Positions 56,040-64,000 of a DNA stretch of 64,000 bases are shown here, in pieces (positions within the stretch are counted from its first letter, which is position 1; each line of letters begins with the position of its first letter). The DNA is from Gordius sp. MW1 (lineage: Eukaryota > Nematomorpha > Gordioida > Gordea > Gordiidae). The notes beneath the pieces are model-generated. The model was not told where the DNA came from. It made no database searches and worked only from the letters and a program-made list of their open reading frames with translations. The DNA lies in assembly GCA_964036665.1 (NCBI GenBank), contig OZ038532.1, forward strand, positions 7,626,001-7,690,000, read 5' to 3'. A program made the position numbers and the translations under genes.

Positions 56040-57010
56040 ATTAAAAAAATCAAAAATTTGGCCAATGGTCACTTTTTCTCTATTGGTCAGTACCAACAGA
56101 TACTCTATAAGTCAATGATAGCCAAAAAAACGGGAAAAAAATTTTTGATGCTCACTTTGGCCAATGGTCATTTTTTTCCATTGGTCAGCAGCCAGCACAC
56201 GGTAAAAGTGGATATAAATTCATAAGAGTAAAAAAAACGAAAAAAAAATTTTCGAATCACATTTTGGCCAATGGTCATTTTTTCCATTGGTCAGCAGCCA
56301 GGACACGGTAAAAGTGGATATAAATTCATAATAGTCAAAAAAAAACGAAAAAAAAGTTTACGAATCACATTTTGGCCAATGGTCATTTTATTCCATTGGT
56401 CAGCAGCCAGCGGACGGCCAAAAAGTCATAATAGCAATGGTAGGAACAGGAACAATCATAATAGTCAAAAAAAAACGAAAAAAATAATTTCGATTCACAT
56501 TTTGGCCAATGGTCATTTTTTCCATCGGTCAGGAGCCAGCGGACGGCCAAAAAGTCATAATAGCATGGTAGTAACAGGAACAATCATAATAGTCAAAAAA
56601 AACGAAAAAATAAACTCGGGTTCACATTTTGGCCAATGGTCATTTTTTTCATTGGTCAGCAGCCAACGGACGGTTAAAAAGTCTTATTATCAATGATAGT
56701 AATAAGAACAATCATAAGAGTCAAAAAAACTCCGGGATTCTAACCCAAAAACTAGTTAAATTGCATAGCAATTAAAAGTAAACAACTTTTATTTATGTTT
56801 ATTATATAACATTGGTCAGCAGCCAGCGGACGGCCAAAAAGTCATAATAGCAATGGTAGAAACAGGAACAATCATAATAGTCAAAAAAAACGAAAAAAAT
56901 AGTTTCGATTCACATTTTGGCCAATGGTCATTTTTTTCATTGGTCAGCAGCCAGCGGACGGCCAAAAATTCTTATTATCAATGATAGTAACAAGAACAAT
57001 CATAAGAGTC
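56040..57010 (+). repeat. CCAATGG/CCATTGG tandem array, second large block
   Basis: Seven units near 56056, 56158, 56264, 56371, 56500, 56631 and 56920, plus a partial one near 56812, belong to the same family as 403-960. The A-rich tails vary in length. Reading frames of up to 141 codons through the block arise from the repeat itself. Confidence 0.8.
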
Positions 57011-57290
57011 AAAAAAAACTCCGGGATTCTAACCCCAAAACTAGTTAAATTGCATAGCAATTAAAAAGTAAACAACTTTTATTTATGTTTATTATATAAC
57101 TAGTTAAATTGCATAGCATTAAAAGTAAACAACTTTTATCTATGTTTATTATATAACAAAAACTAGTTAAATTGCATAGCAATTAAAAGTAAACAACTTT
57201 TATTTATGTTTATTATATAACTAGTTAAATTGCATAGCAATTAAAAGTAAACACTATTTATTTATGTTTATTATATAATAGATAATTTAA
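56750..57290 (+). repeat. ~60-bp tandem repeat containing AATTGCATAGCAATT
   Basis: AACTAGTTAAATTGCATAGC followed by AATTAAAAGTAAACAACTTT and 'atttatgtttattatata' occurs at about 56752 and then four times between 57042 and 57285. The two parts of the array are separated by further CCAATGG-type units. Confidence 0.8.
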
Positions 57291-57409
57291 CAAATCTTAA
57301 AATATAACACAGCGAGGGAGATACAGATGAGGGGTGGGGCACCTCTTTCTCATGCATTAATTTAAAAAAGCGATAACCTAATATACCCAATGCAAATAGA
57401 TAGGGAGAG

Positions 57410-57470
57410 TAACGGACGACGGACGGACACCAAAAAACGAGCCCATAAATTGCATAGCAATTAATATGTT
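57410..57470 (+). repeat. Dispersed GGACGGAC...ATAAATTGCATAGCAATT block
   Basis: Matches 7425-7475: GACGACGGACGGACACC, 'aaaaaacgagcccat', then AAATTGCATAGCAATTAA. Confidence 0.7.
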
Positions 57471-57548
57471 ATTTCTATTTGCGCAACACACACAAGACTC
57501 CTATTTATATTTTTTCCGTATAATTTAGAGAAAAATTTTTTTGTCAAT

Positions 57549-57600
57549 GGGGGGGGGGGGGGGGGGGTCCTACTCCTAACCCGAAACCCCCCCCCCCCTT
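57549..57600. repeat. G-run followed by C-run
   Basis: About 19 G residues, a short spacer (TCCTACTCCTAACCCGAAA) and about 13 C residues, giving a potential hairpin with a pure G:C stem. It ends TTCCCTACGCTACTG, the inverse of a transposon-like CAGTAGCGTAGGGAA end. Confidence 0.75.
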
Positions 57601-57604
57601 CCCT

Positions 57605-59480
57605 ACGCTACTGCTTTTTTTTTGAAATTTTGAACAAAAAAAATAGCTAAACGCCCAAAGTGGTTGAAGATTTATATTTTTACTCTATTTTTTTAAGCTG
57701 TTAAACATTCAAGTAAATATTCTATTAATATTTTATAAAGCTTGCACCATTTGTTATAAAAATTTGTTTTAATCAAAAATAAATTAAATTTGTAAAGTAT
57801 CATTTTAACAGAAAACCTCTTAACGGCATTCCTTTAAAATGCACGTGTTATATAAGATAAAAAGTGTCTGACAATTTATATGATTTGTTTGAAAAAATTA
57901 TCAAACTTCGATTTTAACGATGCTTGTAAATGCACGCGATTTTGAAGTGATGCAAAGAAAGCAAATACACGATAAAACCATAGGCCGCTCATCACGGTAT
58001 AAAATGTGTGTGTTTTTTTCACTCCTGCACAGCCTCCAGATTTTCCATCGTCACAACGACCAATCAAATTCACCCAAATATTTGCTCAAGTAATGTCATA
58101 ACACTATCTGCATGTGTCATAACACAATCAGCGCGTGTCATAACATAAAATTTAGATAACTCATCATTTTATTTTATCACAAAATAGAACAATTTTTTAT
58201 TTTATATTACCTACCCGTTTGATGAATACAAGTGAAAGAAGGCAAAGAATATTTTATCAACGATGTTATAGATTATGGTATTGGTAAAAATGTGCAGAAT
58301 TTCTATCACTTAGAGGAATCATTTTAATGGCAAGCTATTTAGGTGTTTGTAAGCAAATTTTATTTAATGCTTTTTTTACAATATTGTCATATATGGTGTT
58401 TTCACTGAACCCATAAGGACAAGATAAAAGTTAGATTACTTATCATTTTATTGCAAAATAGATCCATTTTTATTTTATATTACCTGTTTGATGAATACAA
58501 GTGAAAGAATGACATATGATGAAATTTATAGTGACTGTTCATAAGTTTTAAGCTTGAGATGCAATTTAAGATAAATTGATATAAAACTTAATACATAATT
58601 ATAAGATATTATAAAAAAAAATATTATATAAATATATGTTTATTATATAACAAACTAATATATATTTATTAATTTGTATTTTGTGTTATAGATTTGAGAG
58701 CCAACTATTTAATATGAAATCATTGTTATCAAAAACCTTTTATATAAAGCTAATTATTATATATTTATTATAATATTAATGTTTTATGTTATTGTATAAA
58801 ATAAAAATTTCACATACAATTATTTTTTAATATTAATTTTATGCTTTAAATATATTGTCTATTGTTAATGGTGTCTAGAGGTTAAAATATCTTGATGTTG
58901 CACATGATTCGTTTTTTCCGCAATTTTGATGAACACATTTTTGTAGATTAAATTATTTTAAAAAGGTGAAACATATTGAACTAGCTAGATATCAACAACA
59001 GTGTTTTAAAATAAATATTATTGGCACATTTCATAAAAATGTAAAAACTGTAATGATATTAAAATTAAAAGAGCCATCTATATTATTTTAAAATTTCGTT
59101 CAAATTTATTAACTAACGAAAAAGGTAAATTGACTGTTTATTGACCTAAAAATAAACCATTTTTATTCAATTTATTTCTTATATTTATTTTTAATTTTTG
59201 ATTTATATTACGGGAATGATTATGAAGAAGGATTTTAAGATTTTTCAAAACTATTAAATTTATTAAAATTTTCAAATGTGTTAAATCTTCATTAATAAGG
59301 TGATTACTTAGTGTATAAAAAATATTAGAACCGATTACGTAAGAAACTATTTTATTTAATATAATTAAATTTAAGTTTTTCTTATTTAATAAATTTCTTT
59401 TCTTAAAATTATTAAAGATAGAGTACGTAGTTTTACATAATAAAATTAAATCTTTAGAGGGATATATTAAGCCAAAATTA
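57605..59480. other. AT-rich, no recognisable gene
   Basis: A 65-codon minus-strand frame at 57876-58073 has no recognisable domain. 'tcataacactatctgcatgtg' and 'tcataacacaatcagcgcgtg' form a short tandem repeat at about 58093-58145. 'caagtgaaagaa' with surrounding sequence is duplicated near 58228 and 58498. Nothing else is supportable. Confidence 0.4.
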
Positions 59481-59484
59481 ATTT

Positions 59485-60785
59485 TTATATAATTAAATAA
59501 TAATTTTTAGTTAAAGAATCATTAAGAATAGATGATAAAAAAGAAATATATTCGACACAGGTCAATTTACCTTTCTCAACTAGGTTTCTTAGAATATAAC
59601 CAGCAATATAAACGATAATGTTGTCACGAAAAGCTGGTAATTGCGATACATTTAAAATTTCATCGTCCTCGTCATCTATTAGAACATCTTCTTCTTTTCT
59701 TCGTTGAAAATCACTATAATCCCCAAAATCAAAACAACTGCCGTTGTTATTATTAATAACTCTGGCACACAAAGTGCCCCTTACAGCTGCCCGAAATTGC
59801 TAAGCAGAAGGATTGTTATTAAAACCTCCTTTGGACCTAATCACTGAAAAGTAAATTTCTAGGTGGTCATGAGAAAGTTGATAGGTTTTCAGATATCTTA
59901 ACACAATTTAATTATAATTAGATATATTGTACTTTGCCGGTGTGTTAGCATTAATCAATATATCTTCTGCTAACAAAGGAATAGAGTGCATAGCAGATAT
60001 AAGACCAACTATAGGTATTTTTTATTTGAAGTGTAAATTAAGGTTCCATCCTGAAACTTCAATTGTGCCAGGTACTTTATCATCTTCTGGTAGAAGCTTT
60101 TCAGGAGGTCCAGTGACTCCTTGAAGATTGGGGCCTTCCTATCTTTTGCCAAAACATTCCTACTGTTTAAGTATCTACCAGCCTGAATTCATATAATAAA
60201 TATATCATAATCTTAATAAATGAGAAATATTTATCCTTCTTTATTAATAAAATAAAGGAGACTGTTGCTTCTGAGTCCTCAATCCCAGCTTCTTTGGATT
60301 CCCTGGCCAACATAATCCCCTTGGCCACAGAGGCTGAAAAAACTTGAGTTGCTAATTTTCCCTGCAATTAAAATGATGAAAAAAATTTTATATACCTTCA
60401 TTTTTGAATTAAAATAATATATATGGCTTAAGGTCAGTCGATTAGCTCCACGTAGCCCATAACTTTCCTGAATTTTATGGAGCTTGCTAATATAATTCCA
60501 CTTTGTGAACTAAAAATGTAATTAAAATATATGATAGCCTACTTTCTTATTAGCATATTTGAGAACAAATGATTCAGCTAATAAATTTCTTAATTATTTT
60601 ATCATATGACAAACATCAAAGATAAAATATATTTTGTGAGGGGATGAGGGGTGTAAAAAGAAGAGAGGAGGTTCATCAATAGAGAAGGATACTCCAAGGT
60701 TTTCTGCCAATCTTTTATTAGCAGAAAGCCCATCACATACTAAGGCCTTCACAATGGCTCCAGTTGATTGAATGTAATATAATGC
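59485..60785 (-). pseudogene. P-element (THAP9-like) transposase relic with mini-introns
   Basis: The minus-strand order matches P-element transposases: ALYYIQSTGAIVKALVCDGL, then PLFFLHPSSPHKIYFIFDVC, then LRNLLAESFVLKYANKK. A 33-nt GT...AG intron follows (60510-60542), then FTKWNYISKLHKIQESYGLR and LTLSHIYYFNSKMK. After a 34-nt intron (60362-60395) come GKLATQVFSASVAKGIMLAR, EDSEATVSFILLI and VPGTIEVSGWNLNL, then LKTYQLSHDHLEIYFSVIRS and KGGFNNNPSA. The end is DNIIVYIAGYILRNLVEKGK. In-frame stops occur after HMIK, in SNYN*IV and in NPSA*QF, so it is inactive. The THAP finger and the TIRs were not found. Splicing these introns restores family reading, which supports them. Confidence 0.85.
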
Positions 60786-60789
60786 CTAT

Positions 60790-61110
60790 GTTATGAATCC
60801 AGGCCTTTAGAAGTTGCGGATTCTTCACTAAAAACCTAATATTTTTAAAATTTCATATATCTTGTAATATCTTGCTTACTTATGGAATGAAAACCTTTTT
60901 TCTTTACCTCTTCTGTTCGAACAAAACGGCACAGCGCAAAACGACATTATATGATATAGGACGGTAGTGTTTAACAAAATGGCGGCAAATTTCACACACA
61001 ATTTGCCATATGGAACATATGACATGGGTAGTCTATGTAGTCTATGGATAAGACATAGCTGCGTCTTGATATACGCGGCACTCCATTTTATTATGGGTGT
61101 TATTTAAATG
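60790..61110. other. Possible continuation of the P-element relic; otherwise no gene
   Basis: I could not follow the transposase frame upstream of 60785 with confidence. 'gggtagtctatgtagtctatgg' is a short tandem repeat near 61026-61047. Confidence 0.35.
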
Positions 61111-61114
61111 CATA

Positions 61115-61345
61115 GTGAAAAATTCCATAATGCTCAGTTGTTTGTGCTCAGTTTTTAATTCAACTTGCTCAGATTTTTAATTAAAAATGTTCAGTTTTTT
61201 TTATGCTCAGATTTTAATTAAAAAGTGCTCAGTTTTTTTGTAAACAAATGTTCAGTAATTTTTCAAAAAATGTTCAGTTTTTTTTTCAAAAAATGTTCAG
61301 TTTTTTTTTCAAAAAAATATTTCGTTTTTTTTCAAAATATGCTCA
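61115..61345 (+). repeat. Degenerate ~25-30-bp repeats, left arm
   Basis: Repeated TGCTCAG or TGTTCAG followed by T-runs and 'aattaaaa' or 'caaaaaa'. The inverse set (aaaaatctgaacattt, aaaaaacttaacattt) is at 61855-61995, so the two form inverted arms about 500 bp apart. Confidence 0.65.
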
Positions 61346-61354
61346 GTTGTTATT

Positions 61355-61415
61355 AAAATCACTAAATCTAACCCTAACCCTTGCCTATATTACATTTTGC
61401 CTATATTACACTATG
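61355..61415 (+). repeat. Telomere-like/CCTATATTACATTTTG repeat, copy
   Basis: CACTAAATCTAACCCTAACC, then TTGCCTATATTACATTTTGC and CTATATTACACTATGCACAG. It matches the segments in the MULE at 47.2 kb and at 55.85 kb. Confidence 0.75.
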
Positions 61416-61720
61416 CACAGAAGTGTTATTGAGCTGTGGAAACGCTAGAGAGCTTTAATAATAGTTATAAATTATTCATTTAAGTCGCGTATTTATAAAA
61501 ATTATTTTTATCTGTGGAAACCTTAGAGAGCTTTTATAATCGTTGTAAGTTATTACTCTATTTGTATAATAAAAATTGTCTATATTAAGTACATAAATCA
61601 AAGTATATTAAAAACAAACAAAATGATGCCTTTAATAATCATTTATTAAAATAATATATATAAAAACCTAATAAAATGTTATAGCTGCTATATATAAGTG
61701 ATATAACCAAAAATATTTTG

Positions 61721-61799
61721 AGGTGTAATAGCTCAGTGGATTGAACGTCTGACTAGCAGCTTTAATAGCTCGTACCTCGCAGGTTCCATACCCGCACCT
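61721..61799 (+). tRNA. tRNA-like sequence (probable pseudogene or SINE head)
   Basis: TAGCTCAGTGGATTGAACG resembles an A box and AGGTTCCATACCC a B box, spaced as in a tRNA of about 79 nt. AGGTGT at the start can pair with GCACCT at the end. However, the standard 7-bp acceptor, D stem and anticodon stem do not fold cleanly. An AGCTTTAATAGCT hairpin sits where a long variable arm would be, and no anticodon can be called. Probably not a working tRNA. Confidence 0.3.
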
Positions 61800-61854
61800 A
61801 TCTCGTTTTAATTAAAAATTAAAACCACTTTGCATAAAAAAACTTGGCAAGTAT

Positions 61855-61995
61855 AATTAATCTCTGAGCAAATAAATAAAAATCTGAACATTTAATAAAA
61901 AACTTAACATTTAATTCAAAACTTGGCAAATTAAATAAAAAATTTGGAAAATGGCAATAAAAACTTTGCACTTTGAATAAAAAACTATGCAAAAT
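61855..61995 (-). repeat. Degenerate repeats, right arm (inverse of 61115-61345)
   Basis: Six to seven A-rich units such as AATAAAAAACTTAACATTT and AATAAAAATCTGAACATTT, the reverse complement of the left-arm units. Confidence 0.65.
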
Positions 61996-61999
61996 AATT

Positions 62000-62935
62000 T
62001 GTTCTATTTTATTATTCTTGGGCCCCTCTAGAACTTGGATCTAGACTGCTTATTTTTAAGCACTTCATAACCCCCCGCTTCCTAGCATTCTCCCTCCCAT
62101 CCTTCCCACCTTTACCACTAAACTAGCGTGAGCGCCTCATTTTATTAAAGGTGCGAGATAATGATTTTATTTAACATGGCTATATGATTTTAAACTTATA
62201 TTTTTATGATATTTTTTAGTCCAGATGACAATGTTACAATAAAAGGTGCAAAATAATTTTTGTTCATTCTAAAGGAAAACTACAACATCAAAAAAAATTC
62301 TCACCTAATAAAATTTGACTTTAATTTTTTTGAGCCCGGCCCAAAGCCAAATTTCTTTTTTATTTCTGTGCCTGAACTGCTCAACTAAATAGTCGCTAAA
62401 CTACGATGCTGCCTACATTTAAGGCTAAGACTATAAGTAAAATCGCAGTCCGAACTTTGGGCAATAGGCTCTTATTGTAACCACTTTTTGCAGATATATT
62501 TCGTAGCGTACCGATTAAGAGAGCGAACTCTCTTTTATGAAAAGTTCCTTCTTTTACGAAAAAAAGGAAGCCAATTAATTAGCAAACATATTAAAAATAG
62601 TTCACAAATTTCACATCATAAGTTTTAATAAAAATTAAATTTTATAGTATCAAGAAGTCTTTAAGTATGCAAATTTCTAGACCAAATATGGTGTATTCTC
62701 GTATGGTAAATTCGAGGGTAGGCTTTAATATAAGGCTACGGGTACCAGCATGGACAAGTCCTATATCAATGCAAATTTAGGTAAATAACAAAAAGCAAAA
62801 AAATTAGTCCTGAGAAAGATTCCAACTCATATCACTGGAGGCAAAAGCCCCCCAGGTGGGGGGAGGGGGAAGGCGCTGAAATTTTACAATGTTTTAAATG
62901 AGGCAAATGCAACAGGTGTTAAAATAGGCTTTAAA
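62000..62935. other. No recognisable gene
   Basis: AT-rich with a C-rich patch at about 62070-62110 and a G-rich patch at about 62850-62875. 'tatcactggaggcaaaagcc' at about 62835 resembles the tRNA-box family. No coding signal. Confidence 0.4.
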
Positions 62936-62939
62936 AATA

Positions 62940-63000
62940 ATATGCCCTCACCGAGATTTAAACTAATATCAGTGGAGGCATAGGCCCTGGTAAGGAGGTG
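62940..63000 (-). repeat. SINE-like tRNA-box fragment
   Basis: CTCACCGAGATTTAAACTAATATCAGTGGAGGCATAGG is a diverged, inverted copy of the family at 63770-63865. Confidence 0.45.
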
Positions 63001-63284
63001 TTGCCACTGGGTATCGTACTCATGCATAGACAAATAGACTGCTCATCTCTTATATATTCACGCATCAAAAGTGTTGCCAAAACGACCGCCATTTTGATAA
63101 GTGACGTAAAGTTTGTATAGTGATGGATTGTATTGGTCAATAATTTAATTATTGATCTTATAACATGAAACAACCAATTTTAATCATTATAGCGATTTTA
63201 AAAATTCATCAAACCATATGAATTGGCCAACGTTTCGTTCGTAAAGACAAAGTTTTTAAAGGCAAATGGTGATCAACCGATCTT

Positions 63285-63450
63285 GCTACGCAATTTATGT
63301 GCTCACTTTCCATTTTCCGAAGTCACGCACCGAACGTGTCACGCACCGTCATGTCACGCACCTACGTGTAACGCACCGCATCTACACACGCTTAACGCTT
63401 ATGCCTCTCTAGATATGGGGTTCGATACCCGGAGAGGCCAAAAATTTTTT
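63285..63450 (+). repeat. SINE-like repeat with GTCACGCACCG body and tRNA B-box
   Basis: GCTCACTTTCCATTTTCCGA, then four GTCACGCACCG-type motifs, TATGCCTCTCTAGATATGGG and GGTTCGATACCCGGAGAGGCC, ending in a T-run. The first part is the inverse of the blocks at 1005-1120 and 4018-4090, so body and tRNA-box tail belong to one family. Confidence 0.5.
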
Positions 63451-63539
63451 TTTAAATTAAATTAATATATTTTATTTTAATTGGTATAAAAAAAAATTAC
63501 ATACACGACTAAAAAATATAAAAACGCGCTATAACTAAA

Positions 63540-63610
63540 CGGATGGCATTGATCCGTGTATGGAAATCGTGTTGGATTCAACGATTTCCATTGTGATCTT
63601 TTGCCTGATA
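63540..63610. repeat. Short inverted repeat
   Basis: GGAAATCGT, a 10-nt loop and ACGATTTCC near 63561-63588 form a 9-bp perfect stem. GGATGGCATTGATCC just upstream is a second, imperfect one. Confidence 0.6.
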
Positions 63611-63644
63611 AAAAAGCATTCTTTGTTCCTGTTAATACCATTGA

Positions 63645-63725
63645 TAATATGACTTTTTGGAAGTCCGCTGGCTGCTGACCAATGGAAGAAAATGACCATT
63701 GACCAAAGTGTGAATCGAATTTTTT
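63645..63725 (-). repeat. CCAATGG repeat unit, inverted
   Basis: TTTTTGGAAGTCCGCTGGCTGCTGACCAATGG and GAAAATGACCATTGACC are the reverse complement of the family at 403-960. Confidence 0.7.
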
Positions 63726-63754
63726 TGTTGTTGTTTTTTTGGCTAACACTGACA

Positions 63755-63985
63755 AATGCCCTATGCCCTCCCCTAGAAGGGCCTATGCCTCTACTGATAT
63801 GGGTCCCTGTGCCCCCCCTTATAAAATCCTATGTCTCTACTGATGTGGGTTCGATCCCGGAGAGGCCAAAAAAAAGTTTTTTTTTTTTTAATCTGTGCCC
63901 TCCCCCCCTAAAAAGGCTTATGCCTCCAGATGTGGGGTTCGAATTCGAATCACGGAGAGGCCAAATTTTTTTTATTTTTTTTTTA
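63755..63985 (+). repeat. Two SINE-like tRNA-box repeats in tandem
   Basis: GCCTATGCCTCTACTGATATGGG...TGTGGGTTCGATCCCGGAGAGGCC followed by A/T-runs (63770-63885). A second copy follows, GCTTATGCCTCCAGATGTGG with GGTTCGAATTCGAATCACGG (63900-63960). GGTTCGATCCC matches the tRNA B box. The second copy carries an extra TTCGAA within the box. Confidence 0.55.
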
Positions 63986-64000
63986 AATTAATATATTGTT

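Noticed and set aside
57876-58073. 65-codon minus-strand frame considered as a THAP-type finger
   Set aside because: It has two cysteines near the start but lacks the spacing and downstream residues of THAP or any other domain I know.
59485-60785. In-frame TAA/TAG in the P-element relic as evidence for a variant genetic code
   Set aside because: The stops replace different residues (one stands where Leu is expected), while the intact hAT, gag and COX6A genes read normally with standard stops. Decay explains them.
61721-61799. A functional tRNA gene
   Set aside because: Box motifs are present, but the acceptor, D and anticodon stems do not fold properly and no anticodon can be assigned. Kept only as tRNA-like.

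Overview
This window reads as a repeat-dominated piece of an animal nuclear genome. It is AT-rich, and its protein-coding sequence is almost entirely transposon-derived: hAT, P-element, Mutator-like (MULE), Helitron and Ty3/gypsy-type elements. One ordinary cellular gene is recognisable, a three-exon cytochrome c oxidase subunit 6A gene (52740-53148) whose introns are only 37 and 33 nt. Introns of about 33-37 nt also fit inside a P-element transposase relic and a short hAT element, so very short introns look like a property of this genome. That is seen in a few metazoan groups (some flatworms, dicyemids, larvaceans); I cannot name the species.

Layout. 1-4.1 kb: tandem and dispersed short repeats, notably a family of about 100-130 bp built round a CCAATGG...CCATTGG inverted repeat. 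4.1-6.95 kb: complete hAT transposon, copy 1. 7.4-9.2 kb: decayed hAT relic. 9.2-11.7 kb: little recognisable. 11.7-14.6 kb: a pair of ~820 bp direct repeats, probably LTRs of a decayed element. 15.7-19.4 kb: a repeat carrying a nested hAT element with 8-bp target duplication and a G-run/C-run minisatellite. 19.6-31.2 kb: tandem array of seven ~1.5 kb units with a 3,024-bp higher-order period, interrupted by a 964-bp hAT element. 31.65-34.5 kb: hAT copy 2, nearly identical to copy 1. 35.3-36.2 kb: Helitron relic. 36.3-37.0 kb: tandem repeat. 37.8-38.9 kb: two oppositely oriented G/C minisatellite arrays. 40.3-46.2 kb: a FLYWCH-type exon and a 101-bp satellite, split by a 4,488-bp Ty3/gypsy-type retrotransposon with identical LTRs. 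46.9-48.1 kb: short MULE with 9-bp target duplication. 48.7-52.2 kb: a 38-bp perfect palindrome, a ~215-bp satellite, a fold-back element and another G/C minisatellite. 52.7-53.1 kb: COX6A. 54.3-54.7 kb: hAT-derived MITE. 55.8-57.5 kb: CCAAT-type arrays. 59.5-60.8 kb: P-element relic. 61.1-62.0 kb: inverted-repeat-flanked module with a tRNA-like sequence. 63-64 kb: SINE-like tRNA-box repeats.

How it fits together. The elements nest in a readable order. The gypsy-type element sits inside the 101-bp satellite. The 964-bp hAT sits inside a unit of the 1.5-kb array. A 2,364-bp hAT sits inside a repeat whose unoccupied relative lies at 51.7 kb. The two complete hAT copies have intact 621-aa ORFs and differ at one base that I could find, so that family moved recently. 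The gypsy element also looks recent from its LTRs, but an internal deletion has removed part of its reverse transcriptase and broken the frame. I see no prokaryotic operon, CRISPR array or defence system.
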